Assembly: GCF_900100165.1 (NCBI RefSeq)
Contig: NZ_FNEO01000003.1
Location: 62,001-126,000 of the forward strand
Source of the DNA: Flavobacterium glycines
GTDB taxonomy: Bacteria; Bacteroidota; Bacteroidia; Flavobacteriales; Flavobacteriaceae
Direction of reading: 5' to 3'
DNA: 64,000 nt
Shown: in pieces, positions 37,101-44,622 of the stretch
How the letters are laid out: each line of letters begins with the position of its first letter
Numbering within the stretch: position 1 is the stretch's first letter
Position numbers and translations under genes: made by a program
The notes under the pieces: generated by a model
Databases searched by the model: none
The model's input: only the letters and a program-made list of their open reading frames with translations
Told to the model about the DNA's origin: nothing

Positions 37101-37464
37101 GGTGTTGTGGCCAGTTAAATTCGATTCCTCCCGAAATCCATGGTCCAGTCAATCCTACCAGAGCAGGTTTTATCACCTGATTGTAGTAAATAAAATGGCG
37201 TTGTTTGATTTTGTCGTAAGCCATTTGAACCCTGCCGCCTAATTCTGGCAAAATCATCACTTTGATGTATTCATTTTCAAGATAAATGGCGTTGTAAATT
37301 TTATCCCGCTTCTCATCTTCAATTTTTTCTACCACCGGATATGGATAAACTGCACCACTGCTACCCTGATACACTCTTTTTTCAAGAAAAATAGGATTCT
37401 TTTCAGCTTTCCCAATTTCATAAGTAGGGATAACTACATCTTCTTGCCAGGCTTTTACACTCAT
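34174..37464 (-). CDS. DUF5107 and tetratricopeptide repeat protein
   Basis: The 1096-residue protein has an N-terminal DUF5107 domain (about residues 20-400), including RVQMAYDKIKQRHFIYYNQV and GGIEFNWPQHHRPS; its fold is related to galactose-mutarotase-like proteins. An acidic/basic linker follows at about 435-455, and then many TPR repeats to the C-terminus (for example GDGEPHYNLG-like blocks and GKAPYYLGNLWYDKRQYSEA). No signal peptide is seen, so it is probably cytoplasmic. The function is unknown, but the family recurs in sugar-use operons. Its position between a sugar transporter and GH35 genes suggests a role in handling the imported sugar. Confidence 0.85.
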   Translation of the reverse strand: MSVKAWQEDVVIPTYEIGKAEKNPIFLEKRVYQGSSGAVYPYPVVEKIEDEKRDKIYNAIYLENEYIKVMILPELGGRVQMAYDKIKQRHFIYYNQVIKPALVGLTGPWISGGIEFNWPQHHRPSTFLPVDHTIEKNADGSFTVWVSENEKMFHQKGMAGFTLHPGKAYLEIKGKLYNPTPVPQTFLWWANPAVAVNEHYQSVFPPDVHAVFDHGKRDVSTFPIATGTYYKVDYSAEVDISNYKNIPVPTSYMAINSEFNFVGGYENDTQAGVLHVANHHISPGKKQWTWGNGDFGKAWDRNLTDEDGPYIELMAGVYTDNQPDFSWMQPYEEKTFTQYFLPYRELGVVKNASQDILMNIDKNEDKAVIKIFATSLQKNAKIVLEGLFEEITDLSPEAVYEREVTVGTAKIIDLALFVFAENGRELLSVKAEEQQEKEKPEPAKAALLPEETPTCEQLYLTGLHLEQYRHATYSATDYYLEALKRDASDVRNNNAMGLWLLRRGKFAEAEKYFKEAIKTQLQRNPNPYDGEPHYNLGLALQYQSKYKEAYDAFYKSCWNAAMQDAGYFGCAQISCVNTNFQEALYEIDKSLVRNWHNQKARTLKVAILRKLSKNEDALTLIKDSLKIDLFNFGCRFETYLISNDSSILEEMHAVMRGEIHNYEIVALDYIAAGMYDEAVQIIEEGIKVCQTTPMTYYYMGWALNLASKDSKVAFEKAASHAPEYCFPNRLEAILALEIAQKVNPKDGKAPYYLGNLWYDKRQYSEAIYCWVKSVTIDGNFPTAHRNLALAYFNKLGQQEKAIASLEKAFSLDTSDARILMELDQLYKRICRPHQERLEFLKKHYHLVQQRDDVYLEYATLCNQLNDFQQAIDLIDIKIFHPWEGGEGKVPNQYQIARVELAKKHLSEKEFEKAIVLLNACLEYPHNLGEGKLDGAQENDFHYWLGCAYEGLGNIELAKEYWQLAKDGSSEPAAAIFYNDQKPDKIFYQGLALLKLGNTEEAQQRFDALIAFGNRYINELIKLDYFAVSLPDLLIWEDDLTFRNKIHCHYMLGLGYFGLDKVDNAIFHLKEAAKMDSNHQGVQVHLAMANSIQKEII

Positions 37465-37494
37465 TGTATTCTCTTCTTATTATATTATACAGCG

Positions 37495-38892
37495 TTACTT
37501 CACTAATTCATTTTCAATTTCTTCTAAAGTTTTTCCTTTTGTTTCTGGTAATCGTATCAAAACAAACAAAAACCCTAAAACACAAATTCCTGCATATACC
37601 CAAAATGTACCTGCTGCTCCTAAAGTTTTATTTAGCAAAGGGAAAGTATAAGTAAGAATAAAACAGGCTACCCATAAAGCAAAAGTGGCCAATGCCATAG
37701 CAGCACCACGTACCCGATTAGGAAAAATTTCAGAAAGAATTACCCAGGTTATTGGCGCCAATGACATAGCATAAACAGCAATAGCAATTACTACCAAGGA
37801 AAGAACTGCAACACCTTTTAAATCAAAATAAAAAGCACTACCTAAAAGCAAATAAGTGATTGTTAAACCTAATGCACCAAAAACCATCAGTTTTTTGCGT
37901 CCCCATTTATCTACCGTAAACATAGCAACTAACGTAAATATAAGATTTACTGTTCCCGTAATAACGATATTGAACAAAGTATCACTTACACCATAACCGG
38001 CAGCTGTAAAGATCTCCTCGGCATAATTAAAAACAGTATTGATGCCACACCATTGTTGAAATACCGCTATAACGATTCCAATGACTAATACATCTTTAAA
38101 TTTCGGATTAAAAAGCGCTTTAAAATCAATCTTTTCGGTCACATCATCTAAAGTTGCTTTTATATTAGCCATTTCTTCGTGAGCATAAACTTCGCCACCA
38201 ATCTTTTGCAACGTGGGGAATGCTTTATCCGCTTTACCAGCTTTCATCAACCAACGCGGACTTTCCGGAAGTGTAAACACCAACAGGAAAAAAACTACTG
38301 AAGGCACGGCACAGGCAAAAAACATCCAGCGCCAGCCCATTTGTCCATTCCATGAAGAACGAATAAATGCATCACTCACTCCTGCCGGAACTTTATCTGC
38401 AATTAATAAATTGACAATTTGTGCCGCCAAAATTCCAACAACAAGTGTCATTTGATTCAATGCCACAAAACGTCCTCTGAGATGCGAAGGAGCTACTTCG
38501 GCAATATACATCGGTGAAAGTGCCGATGCCAAACCAATTCCTACTCCCCCTACAATCCTGAACACAACAAATATCCAATAAGCAGAAGCCAATCCTGTTC
38601 CCAAAGAAGCAACTGTAAACAAAAATGCGGAAAGTAATAAAGGCCATTTTCGACCAAACTTATCGCTGATGACTCCCGATACAACCGCACCAAGAATACA
38701 ACCAATCAAAGCGGAACTCATAGCCCAGGCTTGTAAATTGGCCGAAGTGGTAATATCAAAAAAACGTTCGTAAAAAGGCTTTGCTCCACCAATTACTACC
38801 CAATCATATCCAAAAAGTAGTCCGCCCAAAGCAGACACCATGGAAATTGCAAGTAAATAATTATTGTTAAATTGTTTTTTTTGGCTTGTCAT
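37495..38892 (-). CDS. MFS sugar porter (sugar:H+ symporter)
   Basis: The 465-residue protein is a 12-helix sugar-porter MFS transporter of the XylE/AraE/GalP group. Signatures are SDKFGRKWPLL after the second helix, PESPRWLMKAGK after the sixth, DKWGRKKL and the C-terminal PETKGKTLEEIE. It is in the inner membrane and imports a monosaccharide with protons. Galactose, arabinose or xylose is likely from the operon context. It is the first gene of the MFS-DUF5107-GH35-GH35-GH2 operon and has the best promoter of the region (38928-38957). Confidence 0.93.
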   Translation of the reverse strand: MTSQKKQFNNNYLLAISMVSALGGLLFGYDWVVIGGAKPFYERFFDITTSANLQAWAMSSALIGCILGAVVSGVISDKFGRKWPLLLSAFLFTVASLGTGLASAYWIFVVFRIVGGVGIGLASALSPMYIAEVAPSHLRGRFVALNQMTLVVGILAAQIVNLLIADKVPAGVSDAFIRSSWNGQMGWRWMFFACAVPSVVFFLLVFTLPESPRWLMKAGKADKAFPTLQKIGGEVYAHEEMANIKATLDDVTEKIDFKALFNPKFKDVLVIGIVIAVFQQWCGINTVFNYAEEIFTAAGYGVSDTLFNIVITGTVNLIFTLVAMFTVDKWGRKKLMVFGALGLTITYLLLGSAFYFDLKGVAVLSLVVIAIAVYAMSLAPITWVILSEIFPNRVRGAAMALATFALWVACFILTYTFPLLNKTLGAAGTFWVYAGICVLGFLFVLIRLPETKGKTLEEIENELVK

Positions 38893-38927
38893 AATATTTG
38901 GTTGTTTTTAATAGAAATGCTTTAAAA

Positions 38928-38982
38928 CAAAATTACATTTCATTATACGGCAACCAATGGATAATTTATTGAAAAAAATGGA
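38928..38982 (-). promoter_or_regulatory. Promoter of the MFS-GH35 operon with AraC-type direct repeat
   Basis: On the coding strand TTG (38957-38955), a 19-base spacer and TAATTTTG (38935-38928) match the -33 and -7 elements. Two copies of AATGGA (38956-38961 and 38977-38982) are spaced 21 bases apart, two turns of helix; the proximal copy overlaps the -33 box. This layout fits activation by the divergent AraC regulator. The binding claim is inference. Confidence 0.55.
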
Positions 38983-39029
38983 CTATATTACGACGCTTTT
39001 TAAAATTAATAGCAAATACTACTTTTAGA

Positions 39030-39908
39030 ATGAACAATCTACCGAATCCAAAAATAAAAGCCGGTTTTTTAGGCCAAACAATGGTGGTCTTGTCACCGGA
39101 ACAAAAAAAAGAAATAGTAAATCATCCTTTTTCACAAAATTTGTATTTGGATGCTATTGGCTATTTTCCCAACGCCAAACATCATAACCGATCCCGAAAA
39201 AATGGAATAAACGAATATATATTTCTGTATTGTTTAAAAGGAGAAGGCTGGATAACAACCAATAAGAAAACGATAAAATTAACACCAAATACAGCTTTTA
39301 TTATCCCAAAAAACACGCCGCATAAATATGGAAGTTCTTTAAAAGATCCCTGGAGTATTTACTGGATCCATTTTTCAGGAAATTATGCTGATGTTTTTTA
39401 TGAACGCTTTTTTAAAGAAAAAGAAAACAATATCCCCATCCCTTTTGACGAAAACAAAATTGTGCTTTTAAAGGATATTATTACCGTTTTGGAAAATGAA
39501 TTAAACGAAGAAAAAACGGAATTCATTCATTTTAAATTAAGCAGTTTTTTAAGTTCAGTTTGTTATTCAAATTTATTAGAAAACACCATTAATGATAAGA
39601 TTAGTCAATCCATTTCCTATATGAAAAACAATTTAAACCAATTGATTACTATTGAAAAATTGGCCCAAGAAGCCTGCTTTTCTGTTTCGAGGTATTCAGA
39701 ACTTTTCAAACAAAAAACAGGGTATTCACCTATTTTATATTTTATTCGATTAAAAATACAAAAAGCCTGTGAATACCTCTATTTTACGAATATGAGTATT
39801 AAAGAAATATGTAAAGAAGTGGGCTTTGAAGACCCTTACTATTTTTCCAGAATGTTCAAAAAACAAATAGGAATCTCTCCTATGCAATATAAAAAATCAC
39901 TCAGCTAA
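39030..39908 (+). CDS. AraC family transcriptional regulator
   Basis: The 292-residue protein has an N-terminal cupin-like arabinose-binding domain (residues about 30-170; [21 protein letters not shown] and PKNTPHKYG) and a C-terminal AraC domain (about 190-292): [20 protein letters not shown] and [20 protein letters not shown]. It is divergent from the MFS-GH35 operon across 137 bases and is the likely activator of it. The stop codon overlaps that of the convergent M28 gene (39905-39908). Confidence 0.9.
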   Translation: MNNLPNPKIKAGFLGQTMVVLSPEQKKEIVNHPFSQNLYLDAIGYFPNAKHHNRSRKNGINEYIFLYCLKGEGWITTNKKTIKLTPNTAFIIPKNTPHKYGSSLKDPWSIYWIHFSGNYADVFYERFFKEKENNIPIPFDENKIVLLKDIITVLENELNEEKTEFIHFKLSSFLSSVCYSNLLENTINDKISQSISYMKNNLNQLITIEKLAQEACFSVSRYSELFKQKTGYSPILYFIRLKIQKACEYLYFTNMSIKEICKEVGFEDPYYFSRMFKKQIGISPMQYKKSLS

Positions 39909-40882
39909 TTTTGATTGATAAAATACAGTGTCTGAGGATAATTGGCAATTGAAAGTAAAGCATTGTAAATATACTGAGTAACTAAAGCTCCACCCTTAAA
40001 ATTTATTAAATCAAAATCGTCTTCCGGAGTATGGTATTGTGGATGACCTCCAGTATGAAATCCTACTGCCGAGATACCCGCTTTATAGAAAGAAACATGA
40101 TCAGAACCTCCTACGTCACCGGCATGAATAACAGGATTCAAGCCACTGTTTTCTCCTATTTTTTTCATCAAATCCACACCATCTGGAAAAGTTCCGGCTC
40201 CTCCCATGTAGATTTTTTTTTCGACATTTAAACGTCCTACCATATCCATATTCAGCATTACTTTTACGGATGCCATAGGCACTGGCAAATGTTTGATAAA
40301 ATATTTAGAGCCCAACAAACCTTCTTCTTCTCCGCTAAAAGAAACAAAAATAATACTTCTCTTAGGTTTCACTTTAGCTTTGGTAACTTGGTCCAAAATA
40401 CACAACAAAGCCGAAACTCCGGATGCATTATCATCGGCACCATTATGAATGGCTAGAGTATCCTTTTTTTTACTGCTTGAACCTTTTCCACCCCAGCCCC
40501 AATGATCATAATGAGCACCAATTACGATGTACTCGTTTTTGAGTTGACCATCCGAACCTTCGATATAACCAACCACATTTTGAGTAACTACACTATCCGA
40601 TTTTACTTTATTGATATCTGCTTTTACAAACAATTTAAAGGGTTGAAAATAATTTCCATTGAATTTTTCCAAACCATATTTCTTAAAATATTTTCTAACA
40701 TAAGCAGCCGCATCATTATTTCCTTTAGTACCTGGAAACCGGCCTTCCAATTTATCTGATGAAAGGTATTTATCATGTTTATAAAAAGTTTTTGCTAAAT
40801 GATTATTTTGTGCATTAACAGCAAAACTAAAAGCCACTAAAACAACAACACATTTTAATTGATTTTTTTTGAAAAGTAACAT
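39905..40882 (-). CDS. M28 family zinc metallopeptidase
   Basis: The 325-residue secreted protein has a signal peptide (to SFAVNA) and an M28 aminopeptidase domain. Zinc ligands are seen in GAHYDHWG (His), NGADDNASG (Asp), GEEEGLLGS (Glu), LNMDMVGR (Asp) and PQYHTPEDD (His). It probably cleaves N-terminal residues of peptides in the periplasm. It follows the mutarotase gene by 54 bases in the same direction and could be the last member of that transcript; a link to glycopeptide use is possible. Confidence 0.92.
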   Translation of the reverse strand: MLLFKKNQLKCVVVLVAFSFAVNAQNNHLAKTFYKHDKYLSSDKLEGRFPGTKGNNDAAAYVRKYFKKYGLEKFNGNYFQPFKLFVKADINKVKSDSVVTQNVVGYIEGSDGQLKNEYIVIGAHYDHWGWGGKGSSSKKKDTLAIHNGADDNASGVSALLCILDQVTKAKVKPKRSIIFVSFSGEEEGLLGSKYFIKHLPVPMASVKVMLNMDMVGRLNVEKKIYMGGAGTFPDGVDLMKKIGENSGLNPVIHAGDVGGSDHVSFYKAGISAVGFHTGGHPQYHTPEDDFDLINFKGGALVTQYIYNALLSIANYPQTLYFINQN

Positions 40883-40936
40883 ATTTCAATTCAGATTATT
40901 TATTTGTTTTCTAAACCTTGGTTTTAAAATCAAAAA

Positions 40937-41269
40937 CTATTTAAACTCAAAAATTTTATCCATCAACAGCCATTTTTCAACAGGTTTAGCTCCGGGAAGA
41001 GCTTGTTGAAACTTCCACATTAGATCCTCCCATTCCTGAACTTTTGGGTTTGACGCGTCTAATTTTGATTTTTCTTCAAAAGAAAAATGAGTATCAGCTT
41101 CAATAATCATAAACAAACGATCCTGAATATTATAAATCTCAAGATTTTTAATTCCTGACTCTTTAATACTTTCAAGTATCTCCGGCCAAACATTTTGATG
41201 AAATCTTTTATATTCTTCAATTAAATCTGAATCATTTTTTAAATCTAAAGCAAGGCAATATTTTTTCAT
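40937..41269 (-). CDS. L-rhamnose/L-fucose mutarotase family protein
   Basis: The 110-residue protein is of the RhaM (DUF718) family: MKKYCLALDLKNDSDLIEEYKRF, HQNVWPEILESIKESG, IYNIQDRLFMIIE and the C-terminal Trp-rich PKVQEWEDLMWKFQQ. These dimeric cytosolic enzymes interconvert alpha and beta anomers of L-rhamnose or related 6-deoxyhexoses. Placed in an operon with FucP and near a GH29 fucosidase, L-fucose is the likely substrate, although the family name is rhamnose mutarotase. It lies 41 bases after the BNR-repeat gene. Confidence 0.85.
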   Translation of the reverse strand: MKKYCLALDLKNDSDLIEEYKRFHQNVWPEILESIKESGIKNLEIYNIQDRLFMIIEADTHFSFEEKSKLDASNPKVQEWEDLMWKFQQALPGAKPVEKWLLMDKIFEFK

Positions 41270-41310
41270 TTCTTATTTTATTATACTAAGTTCAAAGTAA
41301 CTCAGGTTTG

Positions 41311-42372
41311 TTATTTTTTGATTTCAAAATTTACATACTTAATGTATTTTCGGTTGTAGGTATAAACCACATGAATTTGGCCATTCATTGTTTGAATAAT
41401 TGCCGGATAACTGAATTCTCCTTCTTTTTGATTTTCAAGATCAAACAACTTTTTCCATTTTATACCATCATTGGAATATTCTACATCCAAAACATTACGT
41501 CCGTAAAACCAATCTTTTCCTTGTGGTAATGGATTATTTACCAATAAAAAAGATTGATTAGTTATTTGCAAAGCATCAATTCCGGAATTAGAATTAACAA
41601 CTTCTGTCATTTCTGCATTTGTCCAGGTTTTTCCGTAATCATAAGACCAACTTGTGATTAACTTATTATGTTTGCTTCTGAAAAATAATTGCAAACTTTT
41701 ATTGGAATGGACAAGAATTGTTGGCTGAATGATATCATATCTTTTATCATTTGGAATAGTAATTTTAGACCAGGAATCCGTGCTTTCATTATACATTTCA
41801 ACATGCGCTCTCCATTCATTACTAGAAACACTTTCGGTACTACTACCACATAAAATAATTCCGGGACTTACTTGAATAGCTTTATTTCTTATTGGTCCTA
41901 AGAATCCATCCGGCAAATATTTAGTTGCAGTCCAGGTACTTCCGTTATCAACAGAGGTAATCATTGCTCCCAACCATTCTCTTGGATTTTTTCCAACTTT
42001 ATAAAAAAGGTATAATTTTTTAGTCTTTTTACTTTTAAATAAAACCGGATTCCAGCACGGCAAAGTATCTCCTTTTATTATTGCAGGTTTTACAACTAAT
42101 TGAGGCGAAGTCCAAATACCTTCTTTTAATTTGGATGTATAAATACCCACATCCTTTGCTCCTTCATAACTTCCGCCAAACCATGAAGCCATAATTTCAT
42201 TTGGCAGATATTCAACTAAAGTAGCTGCATGGCTATTTGTTGTTACTGGTGGATTTGCAATATATGATGTTGTAATATGTTTCGCTTCAGATTTTACTGG
42301 TAATGATTTACACGAATAAGTTAAAAAAACAATCGTGAATCCAATACCGTATTTTATCAATTTTGAGTTCAT
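41311..42372 (-). CDS. Sialidase-fold (BNR repeat) lipoprotein
   Basis: The 353-residue protein has a lipoprotein signal (FLTYSCKSL) and a six-bladed beta-propeller of sialidase type. Asp-boxes are seen in SVDNGSTW and SYDYGKTW, with a weaker one in NDGIKWKK. The catalytic Arg-Ile-Pro motif of GH33 sialidases near the N-terminus was not found, so I do not call it a true sialidase. It could be a glycosidase of another propeller family acting on a deoxysugar, which fits the neighbours mutarotase and FucP. It lies in the cutC-fucP operon, 31 bases after fucP. Confidence 0.72.
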   Translation of the reverse strand: MNSKLIKYGIGFTIVFLTYSCKSLPVKSEAKHITTSYIANPPVTTNSHAATLVEYLPNEIMASWFGGSYEGAKDVGIYTSKLKEGIWTSPQLVVKPAIIKGDTLPCWNPVLFKSKKTKKLYLFYKVGKNPREWLGAMITSVDNGSTWTATKYLPDGFLGPIRNKAIQVSPGIILCGSSTESVSSNEWRAHVEMYNESTDSWSKITIPNDKRYDIIQPTILVHSNKSLQLFFRSKHNKLITSWSYDYGKTWTNAEMTEVVNSNSGIDALQITNQSFLLVNNPLPQGKDWFYGRNVLDVEYSNDGIKWKKLFDLENQKEGEFSYPAIIQTMNGQIHVVYTYNRKYIKYVNFEIKK

Positions 42373-42403
42373 CCAAACATCTGTTTATTAATATCTATGT
42401 TGT

Positions 42404-43735
42404 TTATTTTTTACCAAGACCTAATTTATGACCTGCTACTGCATAATACAAAATGATGATATAACAAGGCAACAAAATCCAATATCCTTTAGTTGCAGCT
42501 GTAGCAGTCGCTAAAGCCTCATTCATACCCTGAGCCATCAAATCTACTTTTTTAGCATCAACTAAGTTTCCATACAAAGGAGGAATAATCGCTCCACCAG
42601 ATATTGCCATAATTAATAATGCTGAAGCTGTTTTAGTAAACTTGCCAAGACCTTTTAATGTTAAAGGCCAAACAGCCGGCCAAACCAAAGCATTTGCCAT
42701 TCCTAAAGCAGCCACAAACAACACCGAAGTAAATCCTGAAGTGAAAACGATACAAAATGATAAAACTATTCCTAAAACAGCACTAACTTTTAAAGCCAAT
42801 GTTTGTGAAATATATTTAGGAATTAATATAGCACCTAAAGCATAAGTAGCTACCATTGCCATCAAAGTAAAAGTGGTAAAAAACTTAGCATCGGCAACAG
42901 GAATGCCTAATGAAATTCCATAAGCAATAATGGTATCTCCAGCTATCACTTCTACTCCCACATACATAAAAAGGGTTAAGACTCCCAACCATAAATGTGG
43001 AAATTGAAAAATACTGGTTTTTGTTGTAGCAGCATCATTGGATTCTTTTATTGGTTCTGCTTCTACATCAGGAAGTGGTGCTTTTCTTATCAGAAATCCC
43101 AAAATAAATAAAACAGCAGCCATAACAAGGTAAGGCATTACAACACTATCTGCCATTATATTTAACAATTCTGCTTTTTCTGTTGCACTAACCACGCTTA
43201 ACTGCTCTTTGATTTCATCAATTCCTGATAACAATAATGCTCCAAAAATCAGAGAACCTAAAGATCCGGCAATTTTATTAGCAATTCCCATAATTGAGAT
43301 TCTTTTTGCCGCACTATCAATTGGTCCTAAAATAGTAATGTACGGATTAGAAGCGGTTTGCAACAAGGTCATTCCTGCTCCTTGAATAAAAATTCCTGTC
43401 AAAAACATCCAATACGTTCTTGCTTCGGCAGCAGGAATAAAAACCAAAGCTCCTATTCCCATGATAAACAAACCTAAGGACATTCCTTTCTTATAACCTA
43501 TTTTTGATAATATCAGTGAAGCTGGTAAAGCCATGACCACAAACGAAATATAAGAAGCTGAAGCTACTAAAAGCGATTGTGCCGATGTTAATTCGTTTAT
43601 CGTTTTCATAAACGGAATTAAGGCTCCGTTAATCCAGGTAACAAATCCGAAGATAAAAAAGAGACAAGCGATAATTAAAATAGGCAGTAATGTATTATTA
43701 CTTGTTTTTGGCAAAGACATGGTATTTGTATTCAT
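42404..43735 (-). CDS. fucP: Sugar MFS transporter, FucP family
   Basis: The 443-residue 12-helix transporter is of the FucP group: LIIACLFFIFGFVTWINGALIPF, then QTASNPYITILGP in helix 4 and NALVWPAVWPLTLKGLGKF near helix 10 are characteristic. It imports L-fucose (or glucose/galactose in the GluP branch) with protons through the inner membrane. Fucose is favoured because a mutarotase and a GH29 fucosidase are nearby. It is 28 bases downstream of cutC and 31 upstream of the BNR gene. Confidence 0.85.
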   Translation of the reverse strand: MNTNTMSLPKTSNNTLLPILIIACLFFIFGFVTWINGALIPFMKTINELTSAQSLLVASASYISFVVMALPASLILSKIGYKKGMSLGLFIMGIGALVFIPAAEARTYWMFLTGIFIQGAGMTLLQTASNPYITILGPIDSAAKRISIMGIANKIAGSLGSLIFGALLLSGIDEIKEQLSVVSATEKAELLNIMADSVVMPYLVMAAVLFILGFLIRKAPLPDVEAEPIKESNDAATTKTSIFQFPHLWLGVLTLFMYVGVEVIAGDTIIAYGISLGIPVADAKFFTTFTLMAMVATYALGAILIPKYISQTLALKVSAVLGIVLSFCIVFTSGFTSVLFVAALGMANALVWPAVWPLTLKGLGKFTKTASALLIMAISGGAIIPPLYGNLVDAKKVDLMAQGMNEALATATAATKGYWILLPCYIIILYYAVAGHKLGLGKK

Positions 43736-43763
43736 AATTCAATTTTTACTATTTGATTTTTCA

Positions 43764-44486
43764 CTAACGAATCAAATCAACTATATTTTTAATTTTATCA
43801 TAATCGGAATGAACAATACTATTTTCATTAAAAAAAACACTACTGTTCATTGGAATTTTTCCTTCATCTTTTAGATATTCTATTTTGGAAGCTGAACAAT
43901 GAATTTCCTTAAATCCTGCTTCTTTAAAAGTTAAAACATTTTCAGAATTAATCCCTCCACCTGGAAAAATTAGTAACTTGTTTTGGGCTTTTATTTCTAA
44001 TTCTTTAAGAAGCACTATTCCTTCTTGTGCAGAACTCTTTTTTCCTGAAGTCAAAATTCGGTTAGCACCAATAGCGATAAGTTGTTCAACTGCATCTGAA
44101 GAATTTTCTATCCAGTCAAAAGCTCTGTGAAAAGTAAAAGATAATGGTTTTGACAATTCAATTAATTCTTGCGTTCTGATAACATCAATAGTATTATCGG
44201 CTTTCAAAACGCCTGAAACAATTCCCTGACAACCCAATTTTTTACACAGCTTAATGTCTGTTTTTATAATTTCAAACTCTTCTTCTGAATATGTAAAATT
44301 TCCACTACGCGGCCGTATCAAAACATGTACAGGAATGGAAAGATTTTCTATCACTTTTTTTATCAAACCGTAAGAAGGTGTAATTCCTCCCAATGCTAAC
44401 TCAGAGCAGAGTTCAATGCGATTTGCACCGGCATTTTGAGCATTTATAGCCGATTGATAAGAGGAAGCACAAATTTCAAGAAGCAT
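43764..44486 (-). CDS. cutC: CutC family TIM-barrel protein
   Basis: The 240-residue protein is CutC: LEICASSYQSAINAQNAGA, NRIELCSELALGGITPSYG and HVLIRPRSGNFTYSEEE are its signature blocks. CutC was named for copper homeostasis, but this role is disputed and the fold is an enzyme-like TIM barrel. Here it is the first gene of an operon with FucP, a BNR protein and a deoxysugar mutarotase, which suggests a carbohydrate-related role. The start at 44486 is followed at its 5' side by a 62-base gap to the susD terminator. Confidence 0.9.
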   Translation of the reverse strand: MLLEICASSYQSAINAQNAGANRIELCSELALGGITPSYGLIKKVIENLSIPVHVLIRPRSGNFTYSEEEFEIIKTDIKLCKKLGCQGIVSGVLKADNTIDVIRTQELIELSKPLSFTFHRAFDWIENSSDAVEQLIAIGANRILTSGKKSSAQEGIVLLKELEIKAQNKLLIFPGGGINSENVLTFKEAGFKEIHCSASKIEYLKDEGKIPMNSSVFFNENSIVHSDYDKIKNIVDLIR

Positions 44487-44548
44487 ATACTAACTTTTAA
44501 AAGGTTCTAATGATTTGCGAAACTTATAATCCACACACACTTAGAAAA

Positions 44549-44578
44549 AATAAAAGGAGAATTACTTCTCCTTTTATT
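44549..44578 (-). terminator. Intrinsic terminator after susD
   Basis: AATAAAAGGAGAA (44549-44561) and TTCTCCTTTTATT (44566-44578) form a perfect 13-base stem with a TTAC loop, 45 bases after the susD stop. It separates the susCD unit from the cutC operon. Confidence 0.85.
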
Positions 44579-44622
44579 CTAATTATTAAATGAAAGAGAC
44601 TAAAAATTATCTCAAAAAAGAA

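Noticed and set aside
37464..37655. 63-residue plus-strand frame at the start of the MFS/DUF5107 junction
   Set aside because: It is antisense to the 3' end of the transporter gene; composition is that of a reversed hydrophobic gene.
41311..42372. Assignment as a true GH33 exo-sialidase
   Set aside because: Asp-boxes are present but the RIP motif was not found; only the fold is supported.
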